64,000 nt of DNA from Thalassobacterium maritimum (GCF_031127805.1 NZ_JARXHW010000004.1:62001-126000); one strand, 5' to 3'; positions 43,336-52,743 are shown, counted from the first letter of the stretch. The notes: generated by a model from the letters alone, not told the origin. Numbers and translations are program-made.

Positions 43336-45483
43336 TTATTTAACAACGGGAAGTGAGACAGTAAATTCGGTTCCCCGACCTAAAACCGAACTCACCGTAA
43401 TATTACCGCGATGGCGTTCAATAATTTTAGTCACAATGGCCAAGCCTAGGCCCGTCCCACGAGTCCGCACGCCCGTGCCGGTATCTCTCGAAGTAACAAA
43501 TGGCTCAAAGATAAACTTCTGCAAATCTTTAGGAATCCCTGGGCCATCATCCTTACATTCGACAATTAACCAATCATGCCCATTTTCTGAATCTCGCCCC
43601 GTTTTCAGATCGGTAACAATCGTAATCTGCCCGGGATCATTGCGCTCACTCCACTCGGAGATCGCATTAATTGAGTTCTCCAGCAGATTGCAGAAAACTT
43701 GCACTAATTGGTCCGAATCCCCCACTAACTGAGGCAATTCCTGCGAGTGATGTAGAGCGACCTCAATCCTCTCCGTCTGTAAGTTAGGCTCTACAATGGA
43801 CAAGGCCTCAGCTAAAACATCCTGCACCTGCACTGCACGAAACGAACCATCCGTATTATGCGCAAACGCAGACACACCTTCCACGACTGAAATAACTCGC
43901 TTAACATCGCGCTGCACCGTCTCACTAAAGCTCGGATCGAGTCGCAATGATTCCGGTTTTTTCTTCAACAGCGAAGCTAAGGTTTTGATCGAAACCAAGG
44001 GGTTGCGTAATTCATGCGATAAGCCCGCCGCCATCGTCCCTAATGTGACCAATTTCTCGACTTGGTTCGAACCTTGCTCGATCTCACGCATCTTAATCGA
44101 TAAGCCCAGTTGCGAACATATATTCTCGACCAACAAGTAGTCCACCTCTCCCAGCACGGTTTGGTGCTTCCCTTTGCCTAAGACCAAAAATCCATAACAT
44201 TCAAGGCGTCCGCGCACGGGCACGACAATGTCCTCCGGCCAAAGGATGCGCCGCTCAATCCCCTGACTGAAGTATGCCATCTTAAAGTCCTGGGAAGCTA
44301 GAATGGCCTCTTCCACATGAAAAGATTTCGCATGCCGCTCAAAAGCATCTAGTAAAAAGTCAATTCGCTCGGGGCTAAGACGGGGGCACCACTTACGTGA
44401 ACCATTGGAACCACGGCAAACGAAGTCGAAGTCATGAATCGAGCGTGTATACAGTGCCACGTCTGCAATGGACAGCACTTCGGAGATCCGCCCGACGACA
44501 TAGTTAAACTGCTCCTCTAAATCGCCCTCCAAATCAACTTGTTCCGACAAATCACGCAAGTCTGCCCGAAACGCAAACCGCTTAGCGAGGAAACGGTCAT
44601 GGAGAAATTGGTTGAAAAGATCATTCACATAGGGCCCCAGCGCTAAAAGAAAGATCGATAACAGACTAAAAAGCACCCACCAGAACAGCACATGATCAGG
44701 ATAAAAATCATCATAGATCGAGTGCATCAGTGCGACTAAACCAAACGATGCTATGCCTGAAAAAATAATCGCGATCACGATTAAACCAAATACCCGAAAG
44801 GACATCTCGCTAAAATCCAGAGCTCTGAATTTCAACATCGAATACCCCAGCCCTAAAATATAGAAAATAACTGCGGCATGTCCGAACGGAGCGATGGGTA
44901 TGTCTAACCACAAAAAGAAATTTGTCGTCCCCCCTAGAAAGCCAATCACGGTGCCAAAGGTGATATAGCGCAACTGATTCTTCTTATCGATTTCAGCACG
45001 TCGGTATTCTGAAAGAAGCAAACCAGATCCAAAAATCACCATAAAGATATAGCCGCCGATGTAGGGAAAAAACATACTACCTGGCACAGGCCAGAATTCA
45101 AAGCCCCCCCGTGCCTCAAGGTCCACGACCACAAAATCTGAAATATTAAAACAGAGCAGTATGGCTCCAATCGCATAGCCTGCAATCACATGCCTCTGTA
45201 AATAAAAACGCCCCGTCAAATTTACAGCAAAGTGAAAATAAGCATAAGGCACCATAATAGAGCCCGCAACCAGCACATGTACCCAAAAAAATGCATCCGA
45301 CCGCTCGCTCGAAACCAGCCACATCATGTGCCCGAGTGACCATACAAAAATCGAAAAACTAAAAAAGCAAAAGGCGAGGTTGCGCCCTTTAAAATAGAGA
45401 TTCCCCTTCGCGATGACAGCGACTAGGAAAAATAGCGACAACAAAGAAATCAGAAAGGAACTGACGACTAGATACGCAATCAT
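43336..45483 (-). CDS. Multi-spanning membrane sensor histidine kinase (7TM-GAF-HisKA-HATPase)
   Basis: 715 residues. About nine membrane helices fill residues 1-300, the first seven in the arrangement of the 7TM histidine-kinase sensor domain, suited to sensing a hydrophobic or membrane-dissolved ligand. A GAF-like domain follows (about 320-470), then HisKA with H490 in LSHELRNPLVSIK and HATPase (NLLENSINAI, KDDGPGIP, GTGLGLAIV). Its start overlaps the acyl hydrolase-methyltransferase stop by 4 bases. By position and type it is the PhcS-like receptor kinase for that enzyme's product. Confidence 0.9.
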   Translation of the reverse strand: MIAYLVVSSFLISLLSLFFLVAVIAKGNLYFKGRNLAFCFFSFSIFVWSLGHMMWLVSSERSDAFFWVHVLVAGSIMVPYAYFHFAVNLTGRFYLQRHVIAGYAIGAILLCFNISDFVVVDLEARGGFEFWPVPGSMFFPYIGGYIFMVIFGSGLLLSEYRRAEIDKKNQLRYITFGTVIGFLGGTTNFFLWLDIPIAPFGHAAVIFYILGLGYSMLKFRALDFSEMSFRVFGLIVIAIIFSGIASFGLVALMHSIYDDFYPDHVLFWWVLFSLLSIFLLALGPYVNDLFNQFLHDRFLAKRFAFRADLRDLSEQVDLEGDLEEQFNYVVGRISEVLSIADVALYTRSIHDFDFVCRGSNGSRKWCPRLSPERIDFLLDAFERHAKSFHVEEAILASQDFKMAYFSQGIERRILWPEDIVVPVRGRLECYGFLVLGKGKHQTVLGEVDYLLVENICSQLGLSIKMREIEQGSNQVEKLVTLGTMAAGLSHELRNPLVSIKTLASLLKKKPESLRLDPSFSETVQRDVKRVISVVEGVSAFAHNTDGSFRAVQVQDVLAEALSIVEPNLQTERIEVALHHSQELPQLVGDSDQLVQVFCNLLENSINAISEWSERNDPGQITIVTDLKTGRDSENGHDWLIVECKDDGPGIPKDLQKFIFEPFVTSRDTGTGVRTRGTGLGLAIVTKIIERHRGNITVSSVLGRGTEFTVSLPVVK

Positions 45484-47162
45484 TTGATAGAAGACACCAA
45501 GTTTGCCTGCTCCCCAAAGGACCTAAAGACATGTGTTTTATCAAAGCCTCCTTGTCGCATAATTTCGACCAATTCATCTTCGCTATAGAAAATGTAATGC
45601 CCCTCATCCTCTTTGAGCTGTAAAACTCCAGCAGCGCTCAATAAATTACGCGCAGACTCCACAGCCTCCTCACTATTGGTCTCGCCTAAAAAGCCCTTAT
45701 AAATAAGCGAAAGATCACAATAAGGTTTCATGCTGGAAAGAATGATACGCCCATCAGGTTTCAAAACACGGTATAATTCCTTCACCAGAAAGACGGGATC
45801 TTTCAGATAAGAAATTAAAAGACTACAGCAAATACGATCTACAGATTGATCCGCTAAGGGTAAGAGCTTCTCTTGGCTCGCATCGATACGATCCAGGTCA
45901 AAACGGTAATACATCCGATTAAGATTCCTCAGAGCTGGTCCACCGCCCTCATTTGCTATCGTAGAGTGCCTCCGCGCGGCTTCAGAAAGCCCCTTACCAG
46001 TCAAATCAAGACCAAAATACGTAGCGGGTGTTTTCCAGTTCACAGCCGACTGCGCGATCAAATCACGCAAACACCAAGCACCAAACATACCATTGCCGCA
46101 ACCACAGTCCAAATAGACCGCGCCCTCAGTAGGGCTGCCAAGGCAATCCGCAATCAGTTTGAGGTAATCTTTATACGCGCTAACCGACTCCAGCATTTTA
46201 TACTTGTCGAGGTAGCTATGCCAAAAATCAGCCTCAGACTCACGCTTCGGTGCGACCGCACGCAAGCGATTACGCTCCACTTTATTCTGCTTAAAGACCT
46301 CTCGTTTATTGGGTTCAGCTACATCCTCCAACTCTTCTTCGCGCGGGAAGCGTCCATGCTTCGCAACGAATACCGCAGCAAATATAGTCTTTAGCGCCGC
46401 CTGTGGATTCTCCATCATTTCGTGCATCACGCCCTTAACTTCACGTATTTGCACACGATTCGCGCCCTCAGCCAATTGCTTTAATTTCTCGAAATCAACC
46501 CATGCATCTTTTTCTGCAGCAAACATGAACACATCGCACTTTGCTTTCAAAAAGTCATCTCGAGTGCCCACACTATCGTGCATATTCTCATCCACGCTAG
46601 TTTTCAAAAATTGATCGATATTGACATCATGCCCCAGGATGTCGCCCACACCTTGTTCCACCCCAGAAACATACACATCAATGATATCTTTTTGGCAAAT
46701 GAGTGTAATCGTCTCCCGGAAATCGACAATACCGACAAGGCAAATCAAGCGCTCTATCCGAGCGTCCAAGCTCGCAGCGCGTATGGCACAGCGCGCGGAC
46801 ATACTGTTCGCCTGCAAAATGACTTTCGAGTGACCGTACTCGGTTTCTAAATAATCAAGTGCAGCCAGAATGTCGGCCACTGCACCCGGCAGTGTGTAAT
46901 CGACGATCTCTCCTTCACTCTCTCCGATGTGATTGGTGTGATCAAACCGTAAAACCCTTAACCCGTTTTGCGCAAAGACATAGGACATTTGTAAGTTGTT
47001 CTTCTTAGACTGTCCATATTTGGGCGCCATCACCACAAAGGGCGCATCTGGCGCCGCCGTGCTCAATGCATCAATGAAGCCCACCATCTTCTTACCGCTG
47101 CGAGATGGAAATACGACGACTTTACTTTGAATAGTCGAGTGATCAGTAGCACTTGTAGTCAT
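45480..47162 (-). CDS. LuxD-like acyl hydrolase/acyltransferase fused to SAM-dependent methyltransferase
   Basis: 560 residues. The N-terminal half (about 1-280) follows LuxD, the acyl-ACP thioesterase/transferase of bacterial luminescence: nucleophile in QANSMSARCA (LuxD-type ASLSAR, not GxSxG), then GIVDFRETI, AEKDAWVDF (acid) and GVMHEMMEN (His). The C-terminal half (about 325-560) is a class I methyltransferase: DCGCGNGMFG (SAM-binding motif I), FGLDLTGKGL, DQSVDRICCSLLISYLKDP and VLKPDGRIILS. I infer that the first domain frees or transfers a fatty acyl group and the second methylates it, giving a methyl ester, the product type of PhcB. No lux genes lie nearby. First gene of the signalling operon. 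Confidence 0.88.
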   Translation of the reverse strand: MTTSATDHSTIQSKVVVFPSRSGKKMVGFIDALSTAAPDAPFVVMAPKYGQSKKNNLQMSYVFAQNGLRVLRFDHTNHIGESEGEIVDYTLPGAVADILAALDYLETEYGHSKVILQANSMSARCAIRAASLDARIERLICLVGIVDFRETITLICQKDIIDVYVSGVEQGVGDILGHDVNIDQFLKTSVDENMHDSVGTRDDFLKAKCDVFMFAAEKDAWVDFEKLKQLAEGANRVQIREVKGVMHEMMENPQAALKTIFAAVFVAKHGRFPREEELEDVAEPNKREVFKQNKVERNRLRAVAPKRESEADFWHSYLDKYKMLESVSAYKDYLKLIADCLGSPTEGAVYLDCGCGNGMFGAWCLRDLIAQSAVNWKTPATYFGLDLTGKGLSEAARRHSTIANEGGGPALRNLNRMYYRFDLDRIDASQEKLLPLADQSVDRICCSLLISYLKDPVFLVKELYRVLKPDGRIILSSMKPYCDLSLIYKGFLGETNSEEAVESARNLLSAAGVLQLKEDEGHYIFYSEDELVEIMRQGGFDKTHVFRSFGEQANLVSSIK

Positions 47163-47336
47163 CTATAAAATTGCTCAATAATTAATCTCCTATCAGATTC
47201 ATAGGGCCGCCAACATACAAATAAAAAATAATTGTAATGAAACTTAATGAAATAATGGCAACTAATACAAATTAGACATTATAGTTGCACCGCATTAAAC
47301 TATGGACGTATTTTCCCTAGCTCTACTAATTATTTC
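47163..47336. promoter_or_regulatory. Divergent promoter region of the signalling locus with TAATGA repeats
   Basis: 174 AT-rich bases between the two divergent operons. TAATGA recurs at 47235-47240 and 47245-47250, with TAATGG at 47253-47258; the first two are one helical turn apart. This could be a regulator site controlling both operons. No lux-box palindrome or TGGCAC motif was found. Confidence 0.4.
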
Positions 47337-49364
47337 GTGAGTCATTTTCTATTCATTAGAGACGAGCCATCCATCCCAGCTAAGCTACGGGAGGTTTTTT
47401 CGGCTCCAGAGGACCGAATCGTCATACGGCAATCAGCACTTGAAGCGAAATCTTCGCTCGCGCGCAGCGCCTTTGATGCAGTGGTCATTTACTCGGAAGG
47501 CACAGAGCTAGAGCTCAAGCGCACGCTCTGCGAAATACGCGAGCTCACAGAACAGATCCCAATCGTCGTCTTAACACCCGAGTATAACTCAAGCCTAGAA
47601 AACACTGCCTTTGAGAATCGTGCCGATCTTTATTTCGCGGAGCCGATCCCCTCAAAAACACTCGCTCGCGTGTTGATGAATCAACACGAAAACAAACAAG
47701 GCAACACGTCCAGTAGCATGCAGGACTGGGGCAATCATCCACAACAGCGGAGCACTAATATCAGCCACGCGACATCGACTCTGAACGTACTGCGCGATCT
47801 CTCGCACATATTGAGCTTCAGTTTGGATTATAAAGCCTTTACCCAGCACTTCATCCTCAAGCTGCGAGAGCACATCAGTTTCAGCCGCATCGGCATCTTT
47901 CTAGAGAGTTCCGCCAAGCAATCCTTAGTCAAAAATAAGCAATCGAAACATCTCACATGCATTGCCTCACTCGGCTTGCCCTCCGACCTGGTGGACTGCT
48001 TTCAACTCAGTCGAGAAGTTGGCATCGGGCGCGAGCTGACAGAATATCCTCGTATTTTACACAAAGAAAGCGGTACTCGCAGCCAATTCACACACGGTAA
48101 TAGCGGGAGCGCTAAAGAGTTCTCAGTCCTCGGCTGCCACTTAGCGATCCCGATCACAGATCGAGAAGAAATCATTGGCTTGGCGGTATTAAATGGCCCC
48201 GTGACTGGTCGCGACTACACCGAAGACGAATTGGAGCTACTCTACCTGCTGATGGAAGAACTAGGCTTGGCAATCCGCAATAGCCGCCTACACAGCGAAC
48301 TTGCGCACCATGGGCAATTAATCGAAAACGTCATGCACTCCATGTCGAGTGGTGCGATCGTCTTCAGTGAAAATCTAGACATTCTTTACATGAACGACGC
48401 GGCCAAGCGCTTTCTTGATCTCGGTCAAAACAATCCCGACCGTCGTATCGAGTTCGCAGAACTTCCCGCCAAACTGGCGAAGCCAGTGCACCGTGCTGTC
48501 GAGAAAGGTGAACTGCTAGAGCCTTTTAAAATCGACGGTTTAGAACCAGACGAGGTGTATCAAGTCTCGATTTTCCCCTTCAGCCAAAAGGGGGAACTGA
48601 TGCGCCTACCGCGCCCGACGATGCTCATAATAGAAGACTTCACTAAAATTGAAGCCAGCAAAGAAAGCGCTCGATCAGATACCAAGAACCAAACAATCAG
48701 TCTGATTGCCGAGCGATTCGCCCACGAGATACGCAATTCTCTGGTGCCGCTATCGACACATGCTCAATTAATCGACAAAAAGATCCAACAACCCAAGTTT
48801 CAAGCTTCGCTTAAATCGGCCATGCTCAAAGAAACCGCGAGAATCAAACGCCTCAGCGAGCAAATGCTCTATATGGCGCAATCTTCTCAGGCAGGGGGGA
48901 GTGAAGTGCAACTCAATGTTATCATCCAAAAGGCATTCCAACGCGCTCGTACCCAGACAGATAATACACTCGCGGAACTAAAAATTGAAAACCAGCTAGA
49001 GTCCTTAGCGCCACTCACGCTAGAAGCCAATCCTGAGGCGCTCACCCATGCATTCGAAGAACTATTCTTAAATTCGATTCAAGCCAATCCAGACGCACAA
49101 ATCATTCAAGTTGAGATCTGCCAGGATCTCACGGGCAAGCGTCTGGTCCGCTTACGTGACGGAGGCACCGGCCTGACAGAAGATTTAGTCAAGCAGGCAA
49201 CCGAAGCTTTCTACACGACGCGTCACACCGGCGTAGGCTTAGGACTCTCCGTCGCTCAAAAAGTGATTACCGAGCATCAAGGTGAGCTGAAACTCAACTC
49301 CCGAACTCAAGAACGCAACTGGGACATCGAAATCGAATTCCCCTCCTACCGTATCCACGCTTAA
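47337..49364 (+). CDS. NtrB-like histidine kinase with pseudo-receiver, GAF and PAS domains
   Basis: 675 residues from a GTG start. Residues 1-115 have a receiver fold, but the acceptor Asp is missing (FDAVVIYSEG where VVLLDLMMP is usual), so it is a pseudo-receiver. A GAF domain (about 150-320) and a PAS domain (about 330-440) follow, then HisKA with H463 in FAHEIRNSLVPLS and HATPase (LFLNSIQANP, RDGGTGL, GVGLGLSVA). It is soluble. It heads a two-gene operon with a FadL-type porin, divergent from the acyl hydrolase-methyltransferase operon. No partner regulator is adjacent. Confidence 0.9.
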   Translation: MSHFLFIRDEPSIPAKLREVFSAPEDRIVIRQSALEAKSSLARSAFDAVVIYSEGTELELKRTLCEIRELTEQIPIVVLTPEYNSSLENTAFENRADLYFAEPIPSKTLARVLMNQHENKQGNTSSSMQDWGNHPQQRSTNISHATSTLNVLRDLSHILSFSLDYKAFTQHFILKLREHISFSRIGIFLESSAKQSLVKNKQSKHLTCIASLGLPSDLVDCFQLSREVGIGRELTEYPRILHKESGTRSQFTHGNSGSAKEFSVLGCHLAIPITDREEIIGLAVLNGPVTGRDYTEDELELLYLLMEELGLAIRNSRLHSELAHHGQLIENVMHSMSSGAIVFSENLDILYMNDAAKRFLDLGQNNPDRRIEFAELPAKLAKPVHRAVEKGELLEPFKIDGLEPDEVYQVSIFPFSQKGELMRLPRPTMLIIEDFTKIEASKESARSDTKNQTISLIAERFAHEIRNSLVPLSTHAQLIDKKIQQPKFQASLKSAMLKETARIKRLSEQMLYMAQSSQAGGSEVQLNVIIQKAFQRARTQTDNTLAELKIENQLESLAPLTLEANPEALTHAFEELFLNSIQANPDAQIIQVEICQDLTGKRLVRLRDGGTGLTEDLVKQATEAFYTTRHTGVGLGLSVAQKVITEHQGELKLNSRTQERNWDIEIEFPSYRIHA

Positions 49365-49368
49365 TTAC

Positions 49369-50565
49369 ATGAAACCATTGCAACGCCCTCTCTTCACCCT
49401 TGGTCTTTCTTTGCTCGCCTACGTATCCACCGATGCCGCAGCCACACGTGTCGCTTTCATTGATCCCTTTGCCACCGCACGTGGCAATGCATTTACCGCC
49501 ACGGCCGACAACCCTTCCGCCGTGTTCTACAACGCTGCAGGCCTCACACAAGTCGAAGGCACGCAAGTTCAAGGCAATGTGTTCACGATTTCACTCGGCT
49601 ACGAATATAGCAGCTCCAGTGGTAACGACTCCCTAGACGACAGCTATCAAGCCATCCCCAGCGCATTCATTTCCCATAAGTTCAAAGACACTCCGATCGC
49701 ACTCGGATTTGGCATGTATGCACCCTTCGCACTCGGCACCGACTGGGGCGATGACGCATCATTTACAGCAGCTTTCCCCAACCCAGAATCCGCCGTGCCT
49801 CACAAAGCGGACTTAACTTACGTGAAGTATCACGCAGTGGTCGCGTGGCAAATCTCAGAGAGCTTTTCCTTAGCAGCAGGGCTGTCCTTTGACGACACAG
49901 ACATCGACCTCCAAACAAATGCATTGGAATTCAATGGCCAAGACAGTGCCGTAGGCTACTCGCTTTCCGCCTTGTGGCAACCTAGCGCACAGCACAGTTT
50001 CGGTCTCAACTACCAAGCGAAAACAGAAGTTAGCTACGACGGCACAGTTTCGGGGCCCGCGGTATCGGCATTACTCTTACAGAGCTCAGTCGATACCACC
50101 GCTGACTTCAGCTACCCCGAATCAATAGTCTTTGGCTATTCCTATCGTCCCAGCGAGCACTGGAATTTTGAATTTAATTTGGATTGGACGAATTGGGACC
50201 GCGTAAATGAGCTCGAACTTAAAGGCACGCCCTTTGCCTACACACTCAACTGGGAGTCGGCCTTTATTTGGGAGCTGGGGCTCACCCGCTACTTCGACAA
50301 TGGCTGGCAAGTGAGCGCAGGCTATACCTTCGTCGAAAACGCCGTGCCCGATTCATTCCTGCTTCCGATCGTCCCCGACTCGGATCGCCACTTCCTCGCG
50401 ATCGGCCTAGGCCGCAGCTACGAAAATCTGAGCTGGCAAATCACTTACCAGCAAGCCTTTGCCAGCGAACGTAAACTGACTGGCAATAAGACTTCGTCAA
50501 GTATCGATGGTAGCTACGATCTCGACAGCCAAGCGGTGGCGATATCACTGAATTACAGATTCTGA
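49369..50565 (+). CDS. FadL/OmpP1-family outer-membrane transporter
   Basis: 398 residues with a signal peptide (about 1-23, ending DAAATR). The FadL start motif is clear (ARGNAFTATADNPSAVFYNA followed by AGLTQVEGTQVQ), and the rest is a 14-strand barrel ending in aromatic SLNYRF. FadL proteins pass long-chain fatty acids and other hydrophobic molecules across the outer membrane. It starts 4 bases after the kinase stop. Beside an acyl-releasing methyltransferase this suggests uptake of a fatty-acyl signal, or of its precursor, by this locus. Confidence 0.93.
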   Translation: MKPLQRPLFTLGLSLLAYVSTDAAATRVAFIDPFATARGNAFTATADNPSAVFYNAAGLTQVEGTQVQGNVFTISLGYEYSSSSGNDSLDDSYQAIPSAFISHKFKDTPIALGFGMYAPFALGTDWGDDASFTAAFPNPESAVPHKADLTYVKYHAVVAWQISESFSLAAGLSFDDTDIDLQTNALEFNGQDSAVGYSLSALWQPSAQHSFGLNYQAKTEVSYDGTVSGPAVSALLLQSSVDTTADFSYPESIVFGYSYRPSEHWNFEFNLDWTNWDRVNELELKGTPFAYTLNWESAFIWELGLTRYFDNGWQVSAGYTFVENAVPDSFLLPIVPDSDRHFLAIGLGRSYENLSWQITYQQAFASERKLTGNKTSSSIDGSYDLDSQAVAISLNYRF

Positions 50566-50647
50566 GACAGGGCGAGCCAGAGCCTCAAGACAGCGAGCCG
50601 CTCAGGGTGCACAGGGCGCACTGGACGCTCGTGGCCAAACGCTGGCA

Positions 50648-51949
50648 TTATTCCATCGCACTGCCGACATTCGGATAGCTACCCAGCCACTTGACCAGTG
50701 GGCAATGCCCCTCTAGATCCGCCAGCGCCGCCTGCACATTGGCATCTTGATAATGGCCAATCAGATCGATAAAGAAGTAATAATCCCAAGCTTTTTTACG
50801 ACTGGGGCGCGATTCGATCTTGCTCAAATTAATGCCACGAGTCGCAAAAGCGCGCAGTGCTTTCTCCAAGGCACCACACTCGTCGCGCAAAGAAATCACT
50901 AGGCTGGTCTTATCTCGTCCGCCTCCGAGTGGCTTGGCGCGCGTCTTACCGACCACCAAAAAACGCGTCACATTGTCATCACGGTCTTGTATGTCGCGGG
51001 CTTGAATCGGCACCTCATAACGCTGAGCAGACAAGGCACCCGCTACAGCAGCCACGCCTTCGCAAGTCTTCGCGGTGAGCACGGCTTCAGCGGTGCTCAC
51101 AACATCAATTAGCTCTGCGTTGGGCAAGTGACGGCGCAGCCAATCGCGACATTGCCCCAGCGCTTGATCCTTTGAGCGCACCTCTCGAATCGCTTCGATG
51201 GGCGATTGAGAGATCAAGCAATGATCAATCGGCAAGTAAACTTGCGAGCAAATGTGTAGATTGGACTCGACTAGCATGTCCATCGAGTGGAAGACGGCGC
51301 CTTCAGTTGAGTTTTCAATCGGCACTACACCGTAATCCGCGGCCCCGGATTCGACCTCGGCAAACACGTCGGGAATCGTCTTGATCGAGCGATAATCGAG
51401 GCTGACCCCAAAATTGCAGATGGCGGCCTGATGAGTATAAGTCGCCTCTGGGCCGAGGTAGCCAATCACCAGCTTTTTCTCCAAGCCGATCGAGCCAGAA
51501 ATCACCTCGCGATACACAGAGCGTAAGGTTTCGTTCTTAACCGGGCCGGGGTTCAGCGTGCACACTTTTGCCATGACCTGTGCCTCACGCGTGGGGTCAT
51601 AATAGTCGGCCCCGTTGGCATGCTTAATCTGTCCGATTTCACCGGCATGTTTAACTCGCTGACTGAGGAGTTCGACAATGTTCAAATCAAGGGCGTCCAC
51701 CTGTGCGGGATCAGTTGCCTGCGCGGCAGGGTCTAGCCCCGCAAGCATCAATGCACGGTAAATCGCCTGCAAAGTCGCGTCAGAAAGTGGACCGGGGTTA
51801 AATTTCGCAACCTTTGCAAGCACGGTAGCCTCGTCGGCCCCCCCGTCGTTCAACACACGTTGATTAAGCAACTCCACCACTTGGCGGTCGATGGCATCAA
51901 TCGCATCGCGATTGCGCTGTAGTTTCACGTTGATATCTTCAGGCATCAT
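50648..51949 (-). CDS. pheA: Chorismate mutase/prephenate dehydratase (P-protein) with duplicated mutase domain
   Basis: 433 residues. Two AroQ-type chorismate mutase units are in tandem: the first (about 8-72) keeps DAIDRQVVELLNQR and KFNPGPLSDATLQAIYR but lacks the central YYDPTRE helix; the second (about 84-150) is complete. Prephenate dehydratase follows (GYLGPEATYTHQAA; NSTEGAV; DDNVTRFLVV) and then a C-terminal ACT domain (ESRPSRKKAWDYYFFIDL) for phenylalanine feedback. Typical P-proteins are about 360-390 residues, so the first unit is the extra part. It overlaps scpB by 4 bases. Confidence 0.96.
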   Translation of the reverse strand: MMPEDINVKLQRNRDAIDAIDRQVVELLNQRVLNDGGADEATVLAKVAKFNPGPLSDATLQAIYRALMLAGLDPAAQATDPAQVDALDLNIVELLSQRVKHAGEIGQIKHANGADYYDPTREAQVMAKVCTLNPGPVKNETLRSVYREVISGSIGLEKKLVIGYLGPEATYTHQAAICNFGVSLDYRSIKTIPDVFAEVESGAADYGVVPIENSTEGAVFHSMDMLVESNLHICSQVYLPIDHCLISQSPIEAIREVRSKDQALGQCRDWLRRHLPNAELIDVVSTAEAVLTAKTCEGVAAVAGALSAQRYEVPIQARDIQDRDDNVTRFLVVGKTRAKPLGGGRDKTSLVISLRDECGALEKALRAFATRGINLSKIESRPSRKKAWDYYFFIDLIGHYQDANVQAALADLEGHCPLVKWLGSYPNVGSAME

Positions 51950-52743
51950 AATGCAGTGTTTTCGTTAGATTCAGATTCGATGGCCGCATCACTCTCGACG
52001 TTCTCCCGCTGCCAGTCCACTTCGACAAATTTCTCATCCAGCGCGAGCTCATCTGACTTCGGCTCTTTCGACAGGCCCACATCTTCGTCAGAAATCTCAT
52101 CGGATTCGTCTTCGCTGCGGCGCATCCACTCATCGATCTGATGATTGCTCAAGACATCCGAGGCGGGCAGCTCCTCCAGCTCCCGGATACCGGTGAATTC
52201 TAAAAACTTATCAGTGGTGCCATACTGAATCGGACGACCAGGCAACTCGGCGCGGCCAGTCACAATTACCAGCTCGAGATCGATTAACTTATGTAGCGCA
52301 CTATCCACGGACACCCCACGAATCGCCTCCATCTCCGCACGTGTCACTGGCTGACGATACGCCACGATCGATAAAGTCTCTAAAGCGGCCGGGCTGAGTT
52401 TCATCGGCCGTGGAGCGCCACGCAGCAGTCGCACAAACTCTGCAAATTGCGGAGCGGTCACCATTTGATAACCATTAGGCCCTTCCACGAGGCGGTAGGC
52501 TTTATCCTTTACTTCCGCTTCCTCGCGCAACTGCAGCAAAGCATCGCGAATTTGCGCTTGTGTCACCAAACTTGGCACTTCCAGTGTCGGGCTTTCTTCG
52601 CCCTCCTGCTCTCTGGCATCTTCCTGCGCTTCGCTCAACTCTTGATGGTAACGGACGAATACCTTAACCACATCTTTGAGCAAAATCGGTTCGGCAGTCG
52701 AAAGCAACAAGGCCTCTAAAGTCTTTTTCAGGTCAAAATCCAT
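51946..52743 (-). CDS. scpB: Segregation and condensation protein B
   Basis: 265 residues from the ATG giving MDFDLKKTLEALLLSTAEPI, the family start; 15 upstream in-frame residues are non-homologous. Two winged helices are visible (LSPAALETLSIVAYRQPVTR; IRGVSVDSALHKLIDLELV) with RPIQYGTTDKFLEFTGI. The acidic tail after residue 190 is variable in the family. ScpB binds ScpA and Smc in the condensin complex. scpA is not in the window. It is read with pheA (4-base overlap). Confidence 0.96.
   Translation of the reverse strand: MDFDLKKTLEALLLSTAEPILLKDVVKVFVRYHQELSEAQEDAREQEGEESPTLEVPSLVTQAQIRDALLQLREEAEVKDKAYRLVEGPNGYQMVTAPQFAEFVRLLRGAPRPMKLSPAALETLSIVAYRQPVTRAEMEAIRGVSVDSALHKLIDLELVIVTGRAELPGRPIQYGTTDKFLEFTGIRELEELPASDVLSNHQIDEWMRRSEDESDEISDEDVGLSKEPKSDELALDEKFVEVDWQRENVESDAAIESESNENTAL

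Noticed and set aside
45480..50565. Bacterial luminescence (lux) operon, from the LuxD-like domain
   Set aside because: No luciferase, reductase or synthetase genes are present, and the neighbours are signalling proteins.
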